From assembly GCF_003254115.1 (NCBI RefSeq), contig NZ_QKZV01000004.1, positions 186,001 to 250,000 of the forward strand: a stretch of DNA of 64,000 nucleotides, read 5' to 3'. Under the pieces are notes generated by a model. That model saw only the letters and a list, made by a program, of their open reading frames with translations. It had not been told where the DNA came from and did no database searches. Positions 1-9,600 of this stretch are shown here, piece after piece. The first letter of the stretch is position 1. Each line of letters begins with the position of its first letter. The position numbers were made by a program, and so were the translations under genes. The stretch is from Hydrotalea sandarakina (GTDB lineage: Bacteria; Bacteroidota; Bacteroidia; Chitinophagales; Chitinophagaceae).

Positions 1-563
1 TGCAAACATTCTTTACCCAAATAAACTTTACCTGATTCAATGTTGGTGACTGCTTTGCCCCAAATAAATTTTACTTCTAAAAACTCGGATAAATATTGTG
101 GAATTGCAGCAATAGCTTCCCGTGGATCAACAATCATTTCTGTAGCACTATACAAACCTCCTAATAAACCGTTTTCTACTACACCTTCAAATTCTTCTAT
201 AATATCTTTTTTCCGCATTAATTCAACGGGCCGGCCGTCAGCATGAAAAGCATCATACAACTCTTCTAATACTTGCATTTCATCATCGTAATAAGCAACA
301 TGTAAACTACCCGATTCCCTGTACCATAAACCTATACTGTCCGCAACCTCTTTCCAAATAGCTTTACTGCGCAAAGCACGGTTGTATAAAGTACCCGATG
401 GCTGTCCAATTGGCCATATCATTCCAAAATTTCGAACAGAAGCTCCAACAGCTCTTTCACTTCGTTCAATTATGGTAACACTAAATCCTTTTAAACTCAA
501 TGCCCTTGCCGTAGCTAATCCTACAATGCCGGCACCAATAACAATTGCTGATTGCTTATGCAT
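1..563 (-). CDS. FAD-dependent oxidoreductase of phosphonate loci (TIGR03364/HpnW type), C-terminal part outside window
   Basis: Reading from an ATG at 563, the protein begins MHKQSAIVIGAGIVGLATA, a textbook Rossmann GxGxxG FAD-binding motif. It continues through SVRNFGMIWPIGQ and runs off the left edge after about 187 codons; DAO-family oxidases are usually about 370 residues, so roughly half is seen. The family resembles D-amino acid oxidases. TIGR03364 members are known to sit beside PhnX-like hydrolases and were proposed to deaminate oxidatively an aminophosphonate such as 1-hydroxy-2-aminoethylphosphonate or N-methylated 2-aminoethylphosphonate. The start overlaps the end of the DUF5690 gene by 8 bp, which implies translational coupling at the distal end of the phosphonate operon. 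The family call is strong from context; the exact substrate is inference. Confidence 0.85.
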   Translation of the reverse strand, partial: MHKQSAIVIGAGIVGLATARALSLKGFSVTIIERSERAVGASVRNFGMIWPIGQPSGTLYNRALRSKAIWKEVADSIGLWYRESGSLHVAYYDDEMQVLEELYDAFHADGRPVELMRKKDIIEEFEGVVENGLLGGLYSATEMIVDPREAIAAIPQYLSEFLEVKFIWGKAVTNIESGKVYLGKECL

Positions 564-1842
564 ATTGAATACTTGTTTGCGAATACTTTAATCTGAAATA
601 ATACAAAGCCATTGCCGTTCCAATAATGCCAATTACTGAAAAAACCATTACGCCCAGCCCATATAATTGCGACCATTGCATTTGTGCATTTGAAAATGTT
701 TTAACCATAATTACAGCAACACTTCCCAAGTAACCAAACGAATCGGCTACGTACATTAAAAAACCAACATTGCCGGTTTGACGATACGTGCCAATCATTC
801 TATCAAACAACATACAATTAAAAGGAATATAACCAATGTATAAGCCTAAACCAACCAGTGTTATCCAATAAACAGGAGGTAATATTTCTTGCAAAAACAA
901 CCACGAACAAATACCGGAAATTAAAAAACCGATAATAATTAAGTAATGGGTAATAAAAAATGCTTTGGCATTATTCTTAATTAGTATCATGGAACCAATG
1001 AGTAATAATACCATTAATGAAATAGGTATTTCTGTTTCAGTAAAAATAGCGGCATTTTTACCCAAGCCCATTTCGCGAAACATATCAGCGGCGAAATTGT
1101 CGCGTATATCACGAAATACCGTTAAAATAACATACACAGCAATTAGCAAAACCAAACCAACACTAAATTGCTTAAAAAAGTGTTTACGTTGTTGTTTGTC
1201 TAATACAGTTCTGATAACCCGTTGCGCTTTATCTTCATCAGTGGGGGGTGGAATTTTTTCTAATAAAAAAACCAACCCCACCATTGGTATAGCAAAAACA
1301 AGACCTGTTACAAATGGCATCCAAAGTTCATTCACATGGAATTCAACCAATAAAGTTTTTCCTACAGATTTCACAAAACCTGATGAAAAAATAAAACTAA
1401 CAGCTAAGGCTGCACCTATGAAATCGGTAGCCTTTCTGCCTTCTACAAATGAAAATACAATTCCCCATATAATTCCCAACGGAAACCCATTGATGAATAA
1501 AAAAATAATATTGTAGGGTGAAGGTGTAATTGCAAAAAATAAAAGAGCTATCCAGGCAATGGCCACCAACAACAAAATAACCTTACCACGACCTACTTGT
1601 TTTAATTCAGCAATGAATTTGATACCATAAAATTTACTAAACATGTATCCTAAAACCTGGGCAATTACTAAGGCATCTTTGTATGGCAATCCAAATACAT
1701 TGGGCATATCATGAAAAGTTCCCGCAGTAAAAGGCTTTCGGAAAGCATATACCGTTGCATACGTTAAAAATGTAATAACGGCAGCATACAAAGCCACTTT
1801 TATATCATTAATCTTTTTGTATGACAAATTCTTTAATGACAT
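556..1842 (-). CDS. DUF5690 family MFS-like membrane carrier
   Basis: This is a 428-residue polytopic membrane protein with about 12 hydrophobic segments, starting near residue 16 (VALYAAVITFLTYATVYAF). A charged central loop around residues 200-225 fits the six-plus-six layout of a major-facilitator carrier. The family is catalogued as DUF5690 with no proven substrate. It lies between the PhnX-like hydrolase (10-bp overlap at its start) and the FAD oxidase (8-bp overlap at its end), so it is almost certainly co-translated with phosphonate catabolic enzymes. I infer that it moves an aminophosphonate, or a hydrolysis product, across the inner membrane, because no phosphonate ABC transporter is visible in the operon. 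A role as a sugar-phosphate or phosphate-ester antiporter remains possible. Confidence 0.8.
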   Translation of the reverse strand: MSLKNLSYKKINDIKVALYAAVITFLTYATVYAFRKPFTAGTFHDMPNVFGLPYKDALVIAQVLGYMFSKFYGIKFIAELKQVGRGKVILLLVAIAWIALLFFAITPSPYNIIFLFINGFPLGIIWGIVFSFVEGRKATDFIGAALAVSFIFSSGFVKSVGKTLLVEFHVNELWMPFVTGLVFAIPMVGLVFLLEKIPPPTDEDKAQRVIRTVLDKQQRKHFFKQFSVGLVLLIAVYVILTVFRDIRDNFAADMFREMGLGKNAAIFTETEIPISLMVLLLIGSMILIKNNAKAFFITHYLIIIGFLISGICSWLFLQEILPPVYWITLVGLGLYIGYIPFNCMLFDRMIGTYRQTGNVGFLMYVADSFGYLGSVAVIMVKTFSNAQMQWSQLYGLGVMVFSVIGIIGTAMALYYFRLKYSQTSIQYA

Positions 1843-2516
1843 TCAATAATGGCTTTCAGTTGTTCTAAAGAGTGTATAACATAATCCGGCGAAAGCACAT
1901 TTAATTGTTCTTCACTACAAGCACCTGTTGTAATGGCTATTACCAAACCACAATCAGCATTTCTCCCTTCTAAAATATCAACTTCTGTATCACCCACTTT
2001 AGCAATATGCTTTGTATTTTGAACACCCGTTTGTTGCATAATTGCTTCAATCATATATTTAGCCGGTCTACCTTCCGGCACCTCATCACTGCATACTACA
2101 CAACTAATATAAGGATGATTAAACCAGTTTAACCTATGTAAAATAGCATTGGTAATTGGGCGAGTAAATCCGGTATCTAATGCAACTTTAATACCTAAAC
2201 CTTGCAACCATTCAAATATTTTTTCGGCATAAGGCAATGGTTGTAAAGTTGGAGTTGTTTCGTAAAAGTGTACCATTCTTTTTGTAAAATCATCATGTAT
2301 GGTATTAGCCGAATTACCGGGCAACAATGGCTTTTGATACTGTTGCAAAATAATTTCAATAGCTTCTATTTTTTTGTAGCCCATTACTTTGTCAACATCT
2401 TCCGGTGCAACAGATAATCCTGCTTTTGAAAATGCATCGCGAAACGTTTGATTAATATTTCCATTATCGGCAACTGTTGTTCCGGCTATATCAAAAACCA
2501 CTAATTCTATTGGCAT
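1833..2516 (-). CDS. PhnX-like HAD hydrolase (phosphonatase-like, TIGR03351)
   Basis: This 227-residue HAD enzyme carries the phosphonatase version of motif I, FDIAGTT with nucleophile D9, in place of the usual DxDx(T/V). The cap segment VMGYKKIEAI aligns with the PMGLLKI segment of phosphonoacetaldehyde hydrolase, so K49 matches the Schiff-base lysine and M45 the conserved Met. EGRPAKYM carries the arginine that replaces the standard HAD lysine, and KVGDTEVDILEGRNA is the acidic motif that binds Mg. The Schiff-base lysine suggests C-P cleavage of phosphonoacetaldehyde or a close aldehyde, releasing phosphate. It starts 1 bp after the PhnZ-like gene and overlaps the DUF5690 gene by 10 bp. True PhnX (TIGR01422) is longer, so I call it PhnX-like. 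Confidence 0.88.
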   Translation of the reverse strand: MPIELVVFDIAGTTVADNGNINQTFRDAFSKAGLSVAPEDVDKVMGYKKIEAIEIILQQYQKPLLPGNSANTIHDDFTKRMVHFYETTPTLQPLPYAEKIFEWLQGLGIKVALDTGFTRPITNAILHRLNWFNHPYISCVVCSDEVPEGRPAKYMIEAIMQQTGVQNTKHIAKVGDTEVDILEGRNADCGLVIAITTGACSEEQLNVLSPDYVIHSLEQLKAIIECH

Positions 2517-2517
2517 A

Positions 2518-3108
2518 TTACTGTTGTTGTGTTAAATGTTGAATAATACGTTGGTAATAAGTTGACAATGATGGCAACGGTTTATGCGTTTGCTTTGCTT
2601 GTTCGTCCCATTTACGTAAAACAATATATAATGGGAATAAAGGGTCTGCTTCAAACAAAGCGGCTTCCTCTGCTTTCATTTTCCCACCTTGAAATGCTAA
2701 GGTTTGCTTACTAGCTTCGGATAGCTGATTGTAATATTCAGGATATTTATAGGTCAGATATCTTTTTGCATTCACATGCGACTCAATCAATTTGGCAATT
2801 TTTAATGAGAATCCTTTTTCCAGCACAAAGGCTGCGCCCAGTTTTTCATGATCAACCATACCATATTTGTCCATGTGTGCGGTTGCACTTACATCATTAG
2901 GCAATACATGCTCATATAAATGCCCTACATCGTGCAAAAAAGCTGCTAATACCACATCATTGTCATAGCCTGCATCCTCGGCTAATTGTGCACATTGACA
3001 CATATGTTCTATTTGCGAAACCGGCTCTCCAATATAATCTTCGTGTCCAAATTTTTCATAAAGACCTATAATTTCCTGTGCTGTTTTTTCAATATTACCG
3101 GGTACCAT
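2518..3108 (-). CDS. PhnZ-like HD-domain oxygenase (TIGR03276)
   Basis: This HD-domain protein matches the mixed-valence di-iron oxygenase PhnZ, which cleaves (R)-1-hydroxy-2-aminoethylphosphonate to glycine and phosphate. Numbered from the chosen ATG at 3108, it shows the lid segment DYIGE (Y25, E28), H35 in QIEHM, LHDVGH (H59, D60), later H87 and H111, and D168 in RKWDEQ. These correspond in order to the PhnZ metal and substrate ligands. An earlier in-frame ATG at 3147 would overlap the upstream gene by 35 bp; the 3108 start puts Y and E at almost the PhnZ positions and leaves only 4 bp after the upstream stop. A PhnY-type hydroxylase, needed to make the substrate from 2-AEP, is not in the window. 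Confidence 0.85.
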   Translation of the reverse strand: MVPGNIEKTAQEIIGLYEKFGHEDYIGEPVSQIEHMCQCAQLAEDAGYDNDVVLAAFLHDVGHLYEHVLPNDVSATAHMDKYGMVDHEKLGAAFVLEKGFSLKIAKLIESHVNAKRYLTYKYPEYYNQLSEASKQTLAFQGGKMKAEEAALFEADPLFPLYIVLRKWDEQAKQTHKPLPSLSTYYQRIIQHLTQQQ

Positions 3109-3112
3109 ACCA

Positions 3113-4195
3113 TTAATTTTGAAACAGTTGTTGAATTGGCTTTGCAACAGGGTGATTAGCCTTAAATGTAAAACCTAAAAGTTCTGCAATAGTTGCTGCA
3201 ATTTGATCTTGGTAAATCTGCATGGGTTTTTTAATTTCTCCCTCAGGAGTTATATCGGGCCCCATTACCGCCATCCATATTTGTGAAGATTCGGGAATAC
3301 GGGTACCATGACTGCGCCAATTTTCTTTATTGACATCACCTCGACCATGATCGCAGGTTACTATTAAGGTAGTTTTGTTTTTATATTTCGGGTTACTTTG
3401 AATATAATTCCACAAATCGTGTATCATAGCATCTTCAGCATGTGCACTCTTCAAATATTGATCATATAAACCACCATGTGCAAAATCATCGGTTTCATCA
3501 AATGCAATGTATAATACTCGTGGTGCATAAGCTTTCATGTACTCACGAGCAGCAGTATAGGTAAATATATCAGGACGAACATTTAAAGGTTGTGCTGTTA
3601 AAAACTGCATATCATTAATTAATGATAAAGCGGCATTGTTAAAATGCAAAGTATCTGTATCTGCGTTTACAAATATTCCGCTTTCCCATTTATTTAAGAT
3701 GTAAGGAAACACATCCCAGGTAGTAAAGGCAGCCACTTTTCCCGTAAAACCTTTTTGTTTATTTAAAAAACCCAATACATTTTCATTTTTGTTTTTTATT
3801 TTATCATTCGAATTAACAGCAGTATCGGGATAACCGGTAAATATTTCATTATATCCGGGGTAAGAAAAATTATATGGGTTGGCAACATTCATATCGTTTT
3901 CATACAAACGATTGCCATACAAACGACCATGTTGCTGTACGATAGACCATAAAAAAGGAAATAATTTGGCTCTACTTGCTTCAGGTGTTGGGGCTGTAAA
4001 TTTTTCAGCAATAAAACTGCTGTCGCGGGTAAATTCTTTGTTGGCTAATAATGCTGCATCAACCCCTTTAAAAACTTCTTGCCAACGCATACCATCTAAT
4101 GTAACAATTACTACGTTTTCTGTTTTATGTTGTGCATGTAGTTTATTTTGGGTAAATACGATTGCTACAACAAGAAATAACATTATTTTTTTCAT
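3113..4195 (-). CDS. secreted alkaline-phosphatase-superfamily hydrolase (sulfatase/phosphodiesterase-like)
   Basis: A signal peptide (MKKIMLFLVVAIVF, ending near HAQ at 20-22) precedes an alkaline-phosphatase-superfamily core. The first metal-binding strand is VVIVTLDGMRWQEVF (Asp about residue 34). A segment APTPEASRAKLFPFLW follows, and the C-terminal metal site is TLIVTCDHGRGD with a later His in RSHGTR. The superfamily hydrolyses phosphate, phosphonate or sulfate esters with two divalent metals. The protein should act in the periplasm or at the cell surface. It sits 23 bp after the GDPD and 4 bp before the PhnZ-like gene. The context suggests release of phosphonate or phosphate from an ester before uptake; substrate and nucleophile cannot be fixed from sequence alone. 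Confidence 0.8.
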   Translation of the reverse strand: MKKIMLFLVVAIVFTQNKLHAQHKTENVVIVTLDGMRWQEVFKGVDAALLANKEFTRDSSFIAEKFTAPTPEASRAKLFPFLWSIVQQHGRLYGNRLYENDMNVANPYNFSYPGYNEIFTGYPDTAVNSNDKIKNKNENVLGFLNKQKGFTGKVAAFTTWDVFPYILNKWESGIFVNADTDTLHFNNAALSLINDMQFLTAQPLNVRPDIFTYTAAREYMKAYAPRVLYIAFDETDDFAHGGLYDQYLKSAHAEDAMIHDLWNYIQSNPKYKNKTTLIVTCDHGRGDVNKENWRSHGTRIPESSQIWMAVMGPDITPEGEIKKPMQIYQDQIAATIAELLGFTFKANHPVAKPIQQLFQN

Positions 4196-4218
4196 AAATT
4201 TATTTTGCTGTTTTGAAA

Positions 4219-5049
4219 TTAGTTCATTTTGTTAGTTCTTACATATTTTTTTAAATAGCTAATTAACTGCTCGGGTTTATCTGTTTGCAAGCCATTAACA
4301 CCCATTTTCAAGTACTTATTCCAAATATTTTCATTTTCATTAGCGCTTTCTACATCTAACCAAACTTTTATACCCAATTGTTGGGCTATTTTAATTAGTT
4401 TGGGTTGATATAAATTATCAACAACCGCTAGTTTTGTGTCAGAAAAAAATTGTGCAAGCTTATCTTCGGATAAATACGATTCCGGAACACTGGTTATAAT
4501 GGGTATTTGTGGAGCCATTTGTTGCCATTGCTTATATTGTTGAATATTATTGGGATACACAATAACTTGATGTTGCATGCCGTTTTTTTGTATTTGTTCC
4601 CACACTTTTTTAACCGATGCCATTTTAAAATCAAGGTAGATATTTATTTTGTTCTTACACAATTGCAACACTTCTTCTAAAGTTGGTATCTGATATTGCT
4701 TGCCATCAAGTGATTTTACAGATAAATTTTTTAGTTCATCATACATCAATGCATTAACGTTACCTATTCCATTTGTAGTTCTATTAACAGTAACATCATG
4801 CATTAATATGGGAACACTATCCTTTGTTTCTCTAACATCTATTTCAACATAGGCAGCACCTGCTTCAATGGCCGCTTTAATGGCCGCCAATGTGTTTTCA
4901 GGATAAACAGTATGATTACCTCTGTGTGCAATTACTACAAAAGCATTGGAGGAATGAGGCAAAACCCCATTCCCCTGCTGTGCATCAACTGAAACTGAAC
5001 ATAAACAAGTAAGCCAAAAAATTAGAATAAATACACAATGCTTTTGCAT
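4219..5049 (-). CDS. secreted glycerophosphodiester phosphodiesterase (GDPD)
   Basis: The 276-residue protein starts with a signal peptide (MQKHCVFILIFWLTCLCSVS, with VDAQ as the likely cleavage region). The TIM-barrel GDPD signature is complete: VIAHRG with H42 and R43, PENTLAA with E51, YVEIDV with E69 and D71, and the second catalytic His in ILMHD at about 84. The C-terminal GVNGLQTDKPEQL is also typical. The family hydrolyses glycerophosphodiesters to glycerol-3-phosphate and an alcohol. Placed directly after SusD (13-bp gap) in a phosphonate operon, it may open glycerophospho- or glycerophosphono-esters derived from lipids. The enzymatic call is firm; the phosphonolipid link is inference. 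Confidence 0.92.
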   Translation of the reverse strand: MQKHCVFILIFWLTCLCSVSVDAQQGNGVLPHSSNAFVVIAHRGNHTVYPENTLAAIKAAIEAGAAYVEIDVRETKDSVPILMHDVTVNRTTNGIGNVNALMYDELKNLSVKSLDGKQYQIPTLEEVLQLCKNKINIYLDFKMASVKKVWEQIQKNGMQHQVIVYPNNIQQYKQWQQMAPQIPIITSVPESYLSEDKLAQFFSDTKLAVVDNLYQPKLIKIAQQLGIKVWLDVESANENENIWNKYLKMGVNGLQTDKPEQLISYLKKYVRTNKMN

Positions 5050-5062
5050 AATGCAAACTTTA

Positions 5063-6673
5063 TTATTTTAACAACCATATTTTCTGGTTAAGATCATCTG
5101 CACTGAATTGCTGATTTTGTAATGCGGCATTCCAATTAGCTGCATTCTGTGCTTGTTCGGAAACGGGATAAGCCCAACGAATAGGAATTACACCATTATT
5201 TCCAACACCACTTCCACCCTGAAAAGCAGGCACACCTGTTCTTCTCCAATTGTAATAAGCCTCATAGCCTGAATTTTGAAACATAGCTATATATTTTTGT
5301 AAAACGATTTGCTGGATGGCCATAACCGGATTGGTTGACAATTGCACTGCTGTTTGAGCATAGTAGCTATTAAAATTAAAGCTTACCGGATAAGGGGTTA
5401 CTTGTGTAGTTGATGTTTTGCCGGGAGGCAAGAAATATGCCGTAAAACCGGGCTGTGTCACATCTATTCCATAAAACTTCATCGATTCAATGATACCGGT
5501 TTTGTAAAAGTTTTCAGCATTACCTGAAATCCATCCTCTTTCAATTCCTTCAGCAATATTGAAGCATTGCTCTTTATAACCAACTATAACATCGGGTTCA
5601 CCAACAAAAGTGGAATAATATCTTTTCCTGTTAGGGAAAGAATATAAATTGGCAGAAGCATTACCATACATTATAGATAATGGCAAACCTGTACTGGCAC
5701 CAACAAAGTATTGAAATTTAGCAGGCTGCAAAGTATCGCTTCCTACTAATGCCCAAGCCGGTTCACAGGTTACAAAAACACGAGGGTCGTTAATTGAAGT
5801 TAATGCACTTACATAAGTACTTGCCATGTTATTGCGTTGGGCAATAGAACCAAAGTTTGTTGGGTTAAATGGATACTGTAAGTAAGTAGCATCGTACTGA
5901 GCTGCCATATCATCTGCCTGACTTGTAAATAATGGATATTTTGACGGATTATTCACAATATTGGCAAATTGTGCAGGCACATTCAATGTAGCATCATTGG
6001 CTTTATTGCTTAGTTGTATTAACACCCTAAGCTTAAATGCATTCACTGCTTTTTGCCATTTAGTTAAGTTACCTTGATAAAACAAATCTTGCGATGCTAA
6101 TAATGATTGGTCGTTATTAGCTATTAATGCAGCAAAATGTGTATTAGCCGTATCTAATTGGTTCAATACGTATGCAAAAACCTGTTGTTGTGGTGTATAT
6201 GACGGTGTAGGATTGCCGGAACCCAATAAAGCTTGAGTTAATGGCACATCACCAAACAACATCGTTAAATTATAAAAATAATAAGCACGAATAAATCTTC
6301 CTACCGCTTCATAAGGATTAACAGCACCTGCACCCTTAGCAGTGGCTTCATGCTCCATTTGTACTACATTTTTCAACACTAAATAAGGATCAAACGAACC
6401 ATTGGTCCATGAGTAAATATTATTGCCATAATAATCGTAGTTATTACAGAAATACTGGTTCCAATTTTGCACATTATTCCAAGAGCTTAGCCCGCCAAGC
6501 GTGCCATAACTGCCATTACCGGCCACTGCTGTTAATACATTTCCCAGTATTAAGCCGGGAGGAACATTTGTAGGTCTATTTGGGTCGGCTTGCAAATCAT
6601 CAATTTTTTTTGAGCATGATGCCAGCATTAGAATACCAACCAGTATAATAGCTATATTTTTAAGATGTTTCAT
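5063..6673 (-). CDS. SusD/RagB-like outer-membrane lipoprotein (SusD-like_2)
   Basis: A lipoprotein signal, MKHLKNIAIILVGILMLASC, gives a lipidated Cys just before SKKIDDLQADPNRP, a classic SusD-like N-terminus. The rest is an alpha-helical TPR-rich substrate-binding protein of about 536 residues, with the C-terminal YYNWRRTGVPAF segment typical of the SusD-like_2 group. SusD proteins cap the SusC channel and bind the nutrient at the cell surface. An alternative ATG at 6691 overlaps the SusC stop (TAATG) and would add six residues. I prefer 6673, which gives a standard lipoprotein signal and a 17-bp gap. The downstream genes suggest the ligand is an organophosphonate or phosphodiester and not a simple glycan. 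Confidence 0.93.
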   Translation of the reverse strand: MKHLKNIAIILVGILMLASCSKKIDDLQADPNRPTNVPPGLILGNVLTAVAGNGSYGTLGGLSSWNNVQNWNQYFCNNYDYYGNNIYSWTNGSFDPYLVLKNVVQMEHEATAKGAGAVNPYEAVGRFIRAYYFYNLTMLFGDVPLTQALLGSGNPTPSYTPQQQVFAYVLNQLDTANTHFAALIANNDQSLLASQDLFYQGNLTKWQKAVNAFKLRVLIQLSNKANDATLNVPAQFANIVNNPSKYPLFTSQADDMAAQYDATYLQYPFNPTNFGSIAQRNNMASTYVSALTSINDPRVFVTCEPAWALVGSDTLQPAKFQYFVGASTGLPLSIMYGNASANLYSFPNRKRYYSTFVGEPDVIVGYKEQCFNIAEGIERGWISGNAENFYKTGIIESMKFYGIDVTQPGFTAYFLPPGKTSTTQVTPYPVSFNFNSYYAQTAVQLSTNPVMAIQQIVLQKYIAMFQNSGYEAYYNWRRTGVPAFQGGSGVGNNGVIPIRWAYPVSEQAQNAANWNAALQNQQFSADDLNQKIWLLK

Positions 6674-6690
6674 ACTGAATATTTTTAACA

Positions 6691-9600
6691 TTAAAATGAT
6701 AGGTTTAAGTTAAACCCATAACTGCGGGTTGTTGGAGTTTGAAGGCCTGATCCGCTGTCTTGTGTATATTGATCAACATCCAAATCCTTATAACGATTGG
6801 GGAAAAAGTATAATAAATTTCTACCCACCAGTGAAACACTTGCACCGCGTATAAAAGCAGTTGACTTTAATTTGTTCACCGGAATATTATAAGTAATGAC
6901 CACTTCGCGCAGCTTAGCATATGTTTTCTTTATAATATCTAAATCAGGTATAGAAGCCATGCGTGTTACAAAAGGTTGCACCTGACTTTTAGTTGTATTT
7001 GTTGTTTCGGTTAATGATTTCATGTTCGTAATTTGCCCGGTAATGGGATCAAGATTAATAGGTGCGCCTGTTAAGTTTACACCTTGCCCGGTATAAGCTG
7101 CAATGTTTGCTTCATCAAAAGGCCTTGCTGCACCAAAAGCTCCGGTTGCGCTTTCAATATGGCGACCACCTTGCAATGTTTTTTTACGAACATAATCTTC
7201 CATTACACCGCCCACCATACCATCGAACTGAAAACGAAGTGCAAAATTTTTATAACTGAAAGTGTTAATAGCTGCCCAAATGAAATCCGGATCAGAATGG
7301 CCATAAATTTTTTGTGCGGATGATCCTAAATCAGAAAATCTTAAATACAATCCTGATGCCGGGTCAATGACCATTTTTCCATCGGGTGTACGCACAAAGG
7401 CATTACCGTAAACAAGATCAACACGTGTACCATTTTTTGAATAATTATTGGGATTGGAATTGTTTACCCATTTTCTAACGTAAGTGGAAACATTGGCTGT
7501 TACATGCCAACTAAATCCGTTAGCATTGCTTATTGGGTTTGCATTCATGGTAAATTCCCAGCCATCATTGGTATAAGTATTACCATTGGTTAAAAAGCTG
7601 GAATAACCCGATGCAGATGATGTTCCCTGATTAACAATTCCGGTATTTAAATAGTGGTAATGCGTAATGTCTATACCCAGTTTATTGTCTAAGAAACGAA
7701 TATCCATGCCAAACTCGGTAGCTTTTCTTTCTGCAGTTTGAATATTAGCACTGACAGTTTGATTCGTATAACTGGCACTGTTGGTAAATTGATTGGTGAA
7801 TGTTGGACTTAAAGTATAAACCTGAGCGAATTGATAACTAGGCCCATTATAAGGCGACATCCAATTATATCCGTAGCCGGCAGCCGGTGTTCCGCTTATA
7901 TCTGGTGTAAAAAAGGCATTTGTTCCTCCACTCTTACTTTCAGCATAAGATGCACGTAATTTTAAAAAGCTAATGGCATGTGGCAAATGCAAATAATCGG
8001 ATAATACTGAAGCCACATTGAATGAAGGATAAAAATAACTATTGTTATTGGCCGGTAATGCGCTTGACTTATCTACCCGTCCGGTAACGTTGGCAATTAA
8101 ATAAGATTTATAACCTAAATCAACAGAATAATATGCACTTAACACCTTCATGGAAGAACGGAAAGTGCTGCCCGTTAGTGGGTATAAAGAATTGGAAAAT
8201 GCGTAAATACCCGGAACATTTAAATAGTTGGTTGAGGTAAAATTCGAATTGAAATTAAAACTACGTACTGTTCCTCCGCCTAGCGCTTCCATATCTAACC
8301 ATCCAAACAAACTTTTTTTATACCTAACCTGACCATCTACATAAGAATCAAAGAGAGATCTTCTGTCTTCTCTGTAATCACCCATACGTAATTCACGACC
8401 ATAAGCACCTGCAGAATAAGGCATTTTTTCATAATTGAACATATCATAAGTTGATATACTTGGCCTTAATTGAAATTCCAAATTAGAAGTTGGCTTATAA
8501 TTCAATGACACATATCCATACACGTTATTTTGATAATGACCTCTCAACCATTCATATGACATGAAATAAGGGTTGTTATAGCGATAATACTCTTCATATT
8601 TCTGCTGTATTCCAGCTAATCCGGGTTGCCAGTAATTACGCATATCGCTCATAGCCCAATCAGCACCGCCCCAAAGAATAATATTATAAATTATACTATT
8701 AGGTCCATACTGTACATCAGGAATATTTGGAGTGGATTGGCGGCTGTAATTAATGTAACTGCTTAAAGTAAGTTTGGGATTAAAGCGTTGCGTTACATTT
8801 CCTGTTACATTAAAATTATTCAACTGTGTATTCGGTACAATTCCTTTTTGATAAGTATTACCAAATGAAAAACGAACATCGGTTTTTTCAGTTGAAGAAG
8901 ATAATGATATACTATTTGTTGAAAGTAATCCCGCTTGTATAAACTTTCTTAAATTATCTTTTCCGCGTGCTATCCAAGGAGTAGGTTGCACATGGCCAAT
9001 ATAAGTTGATCCGTCAGCAAAAGTGGTAGTATAAGTTTGTGATGGATCATATTTACCATCGTATTGAGGTAATAATTGCCCCTTGAACTGTGGACCCCAA
9101 ACATCATAATCATAATCGTTTACGCCAACACCAATTGCGCCGGTACCTCTATAATTGGCGGGTCCTGAACCACCACCTCCAAAAGCATATTTACCATTAT
9201 CACCGGGACCATATAAATCTTGATATTTAGGTAATGCTATAAATCCTTTATTGATTTGAGTACTGGAATTAAAATCAACATGCAGCCCTTTACTTTTAGC
9301 GCCTTTCTTGGTAGTTATAATAATGGCTCCATTCTTTCCCTGAAAACCATACAAAGATGCAGCATTAGGTCCTTTTAATATGGTAATGGTTTCAATATCA
9401 TCGGGATTAATATTATAAGTATCCGACGTAAATGGCACACCGTCAACCACATAAATAGGTTGATCGTTAGCACCATTTTCCCCGCGAACAATAATTCCCG
9501 GTGAATGGCCAATTTCTGAATTGATATTGATGGTTAAACCTGCTGCATTTCCTTTCAAAGCGTTGATGGGGTCGGCCTCACGGGCTTTGGTTAATTTAGT

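Noticed and set aside
7062-7323. Two overlapping plus-strand frames inside the SusC-like gene
   Set aside because: They are shadows of a well-supported TonB-dependent transporter on the opposite strand.
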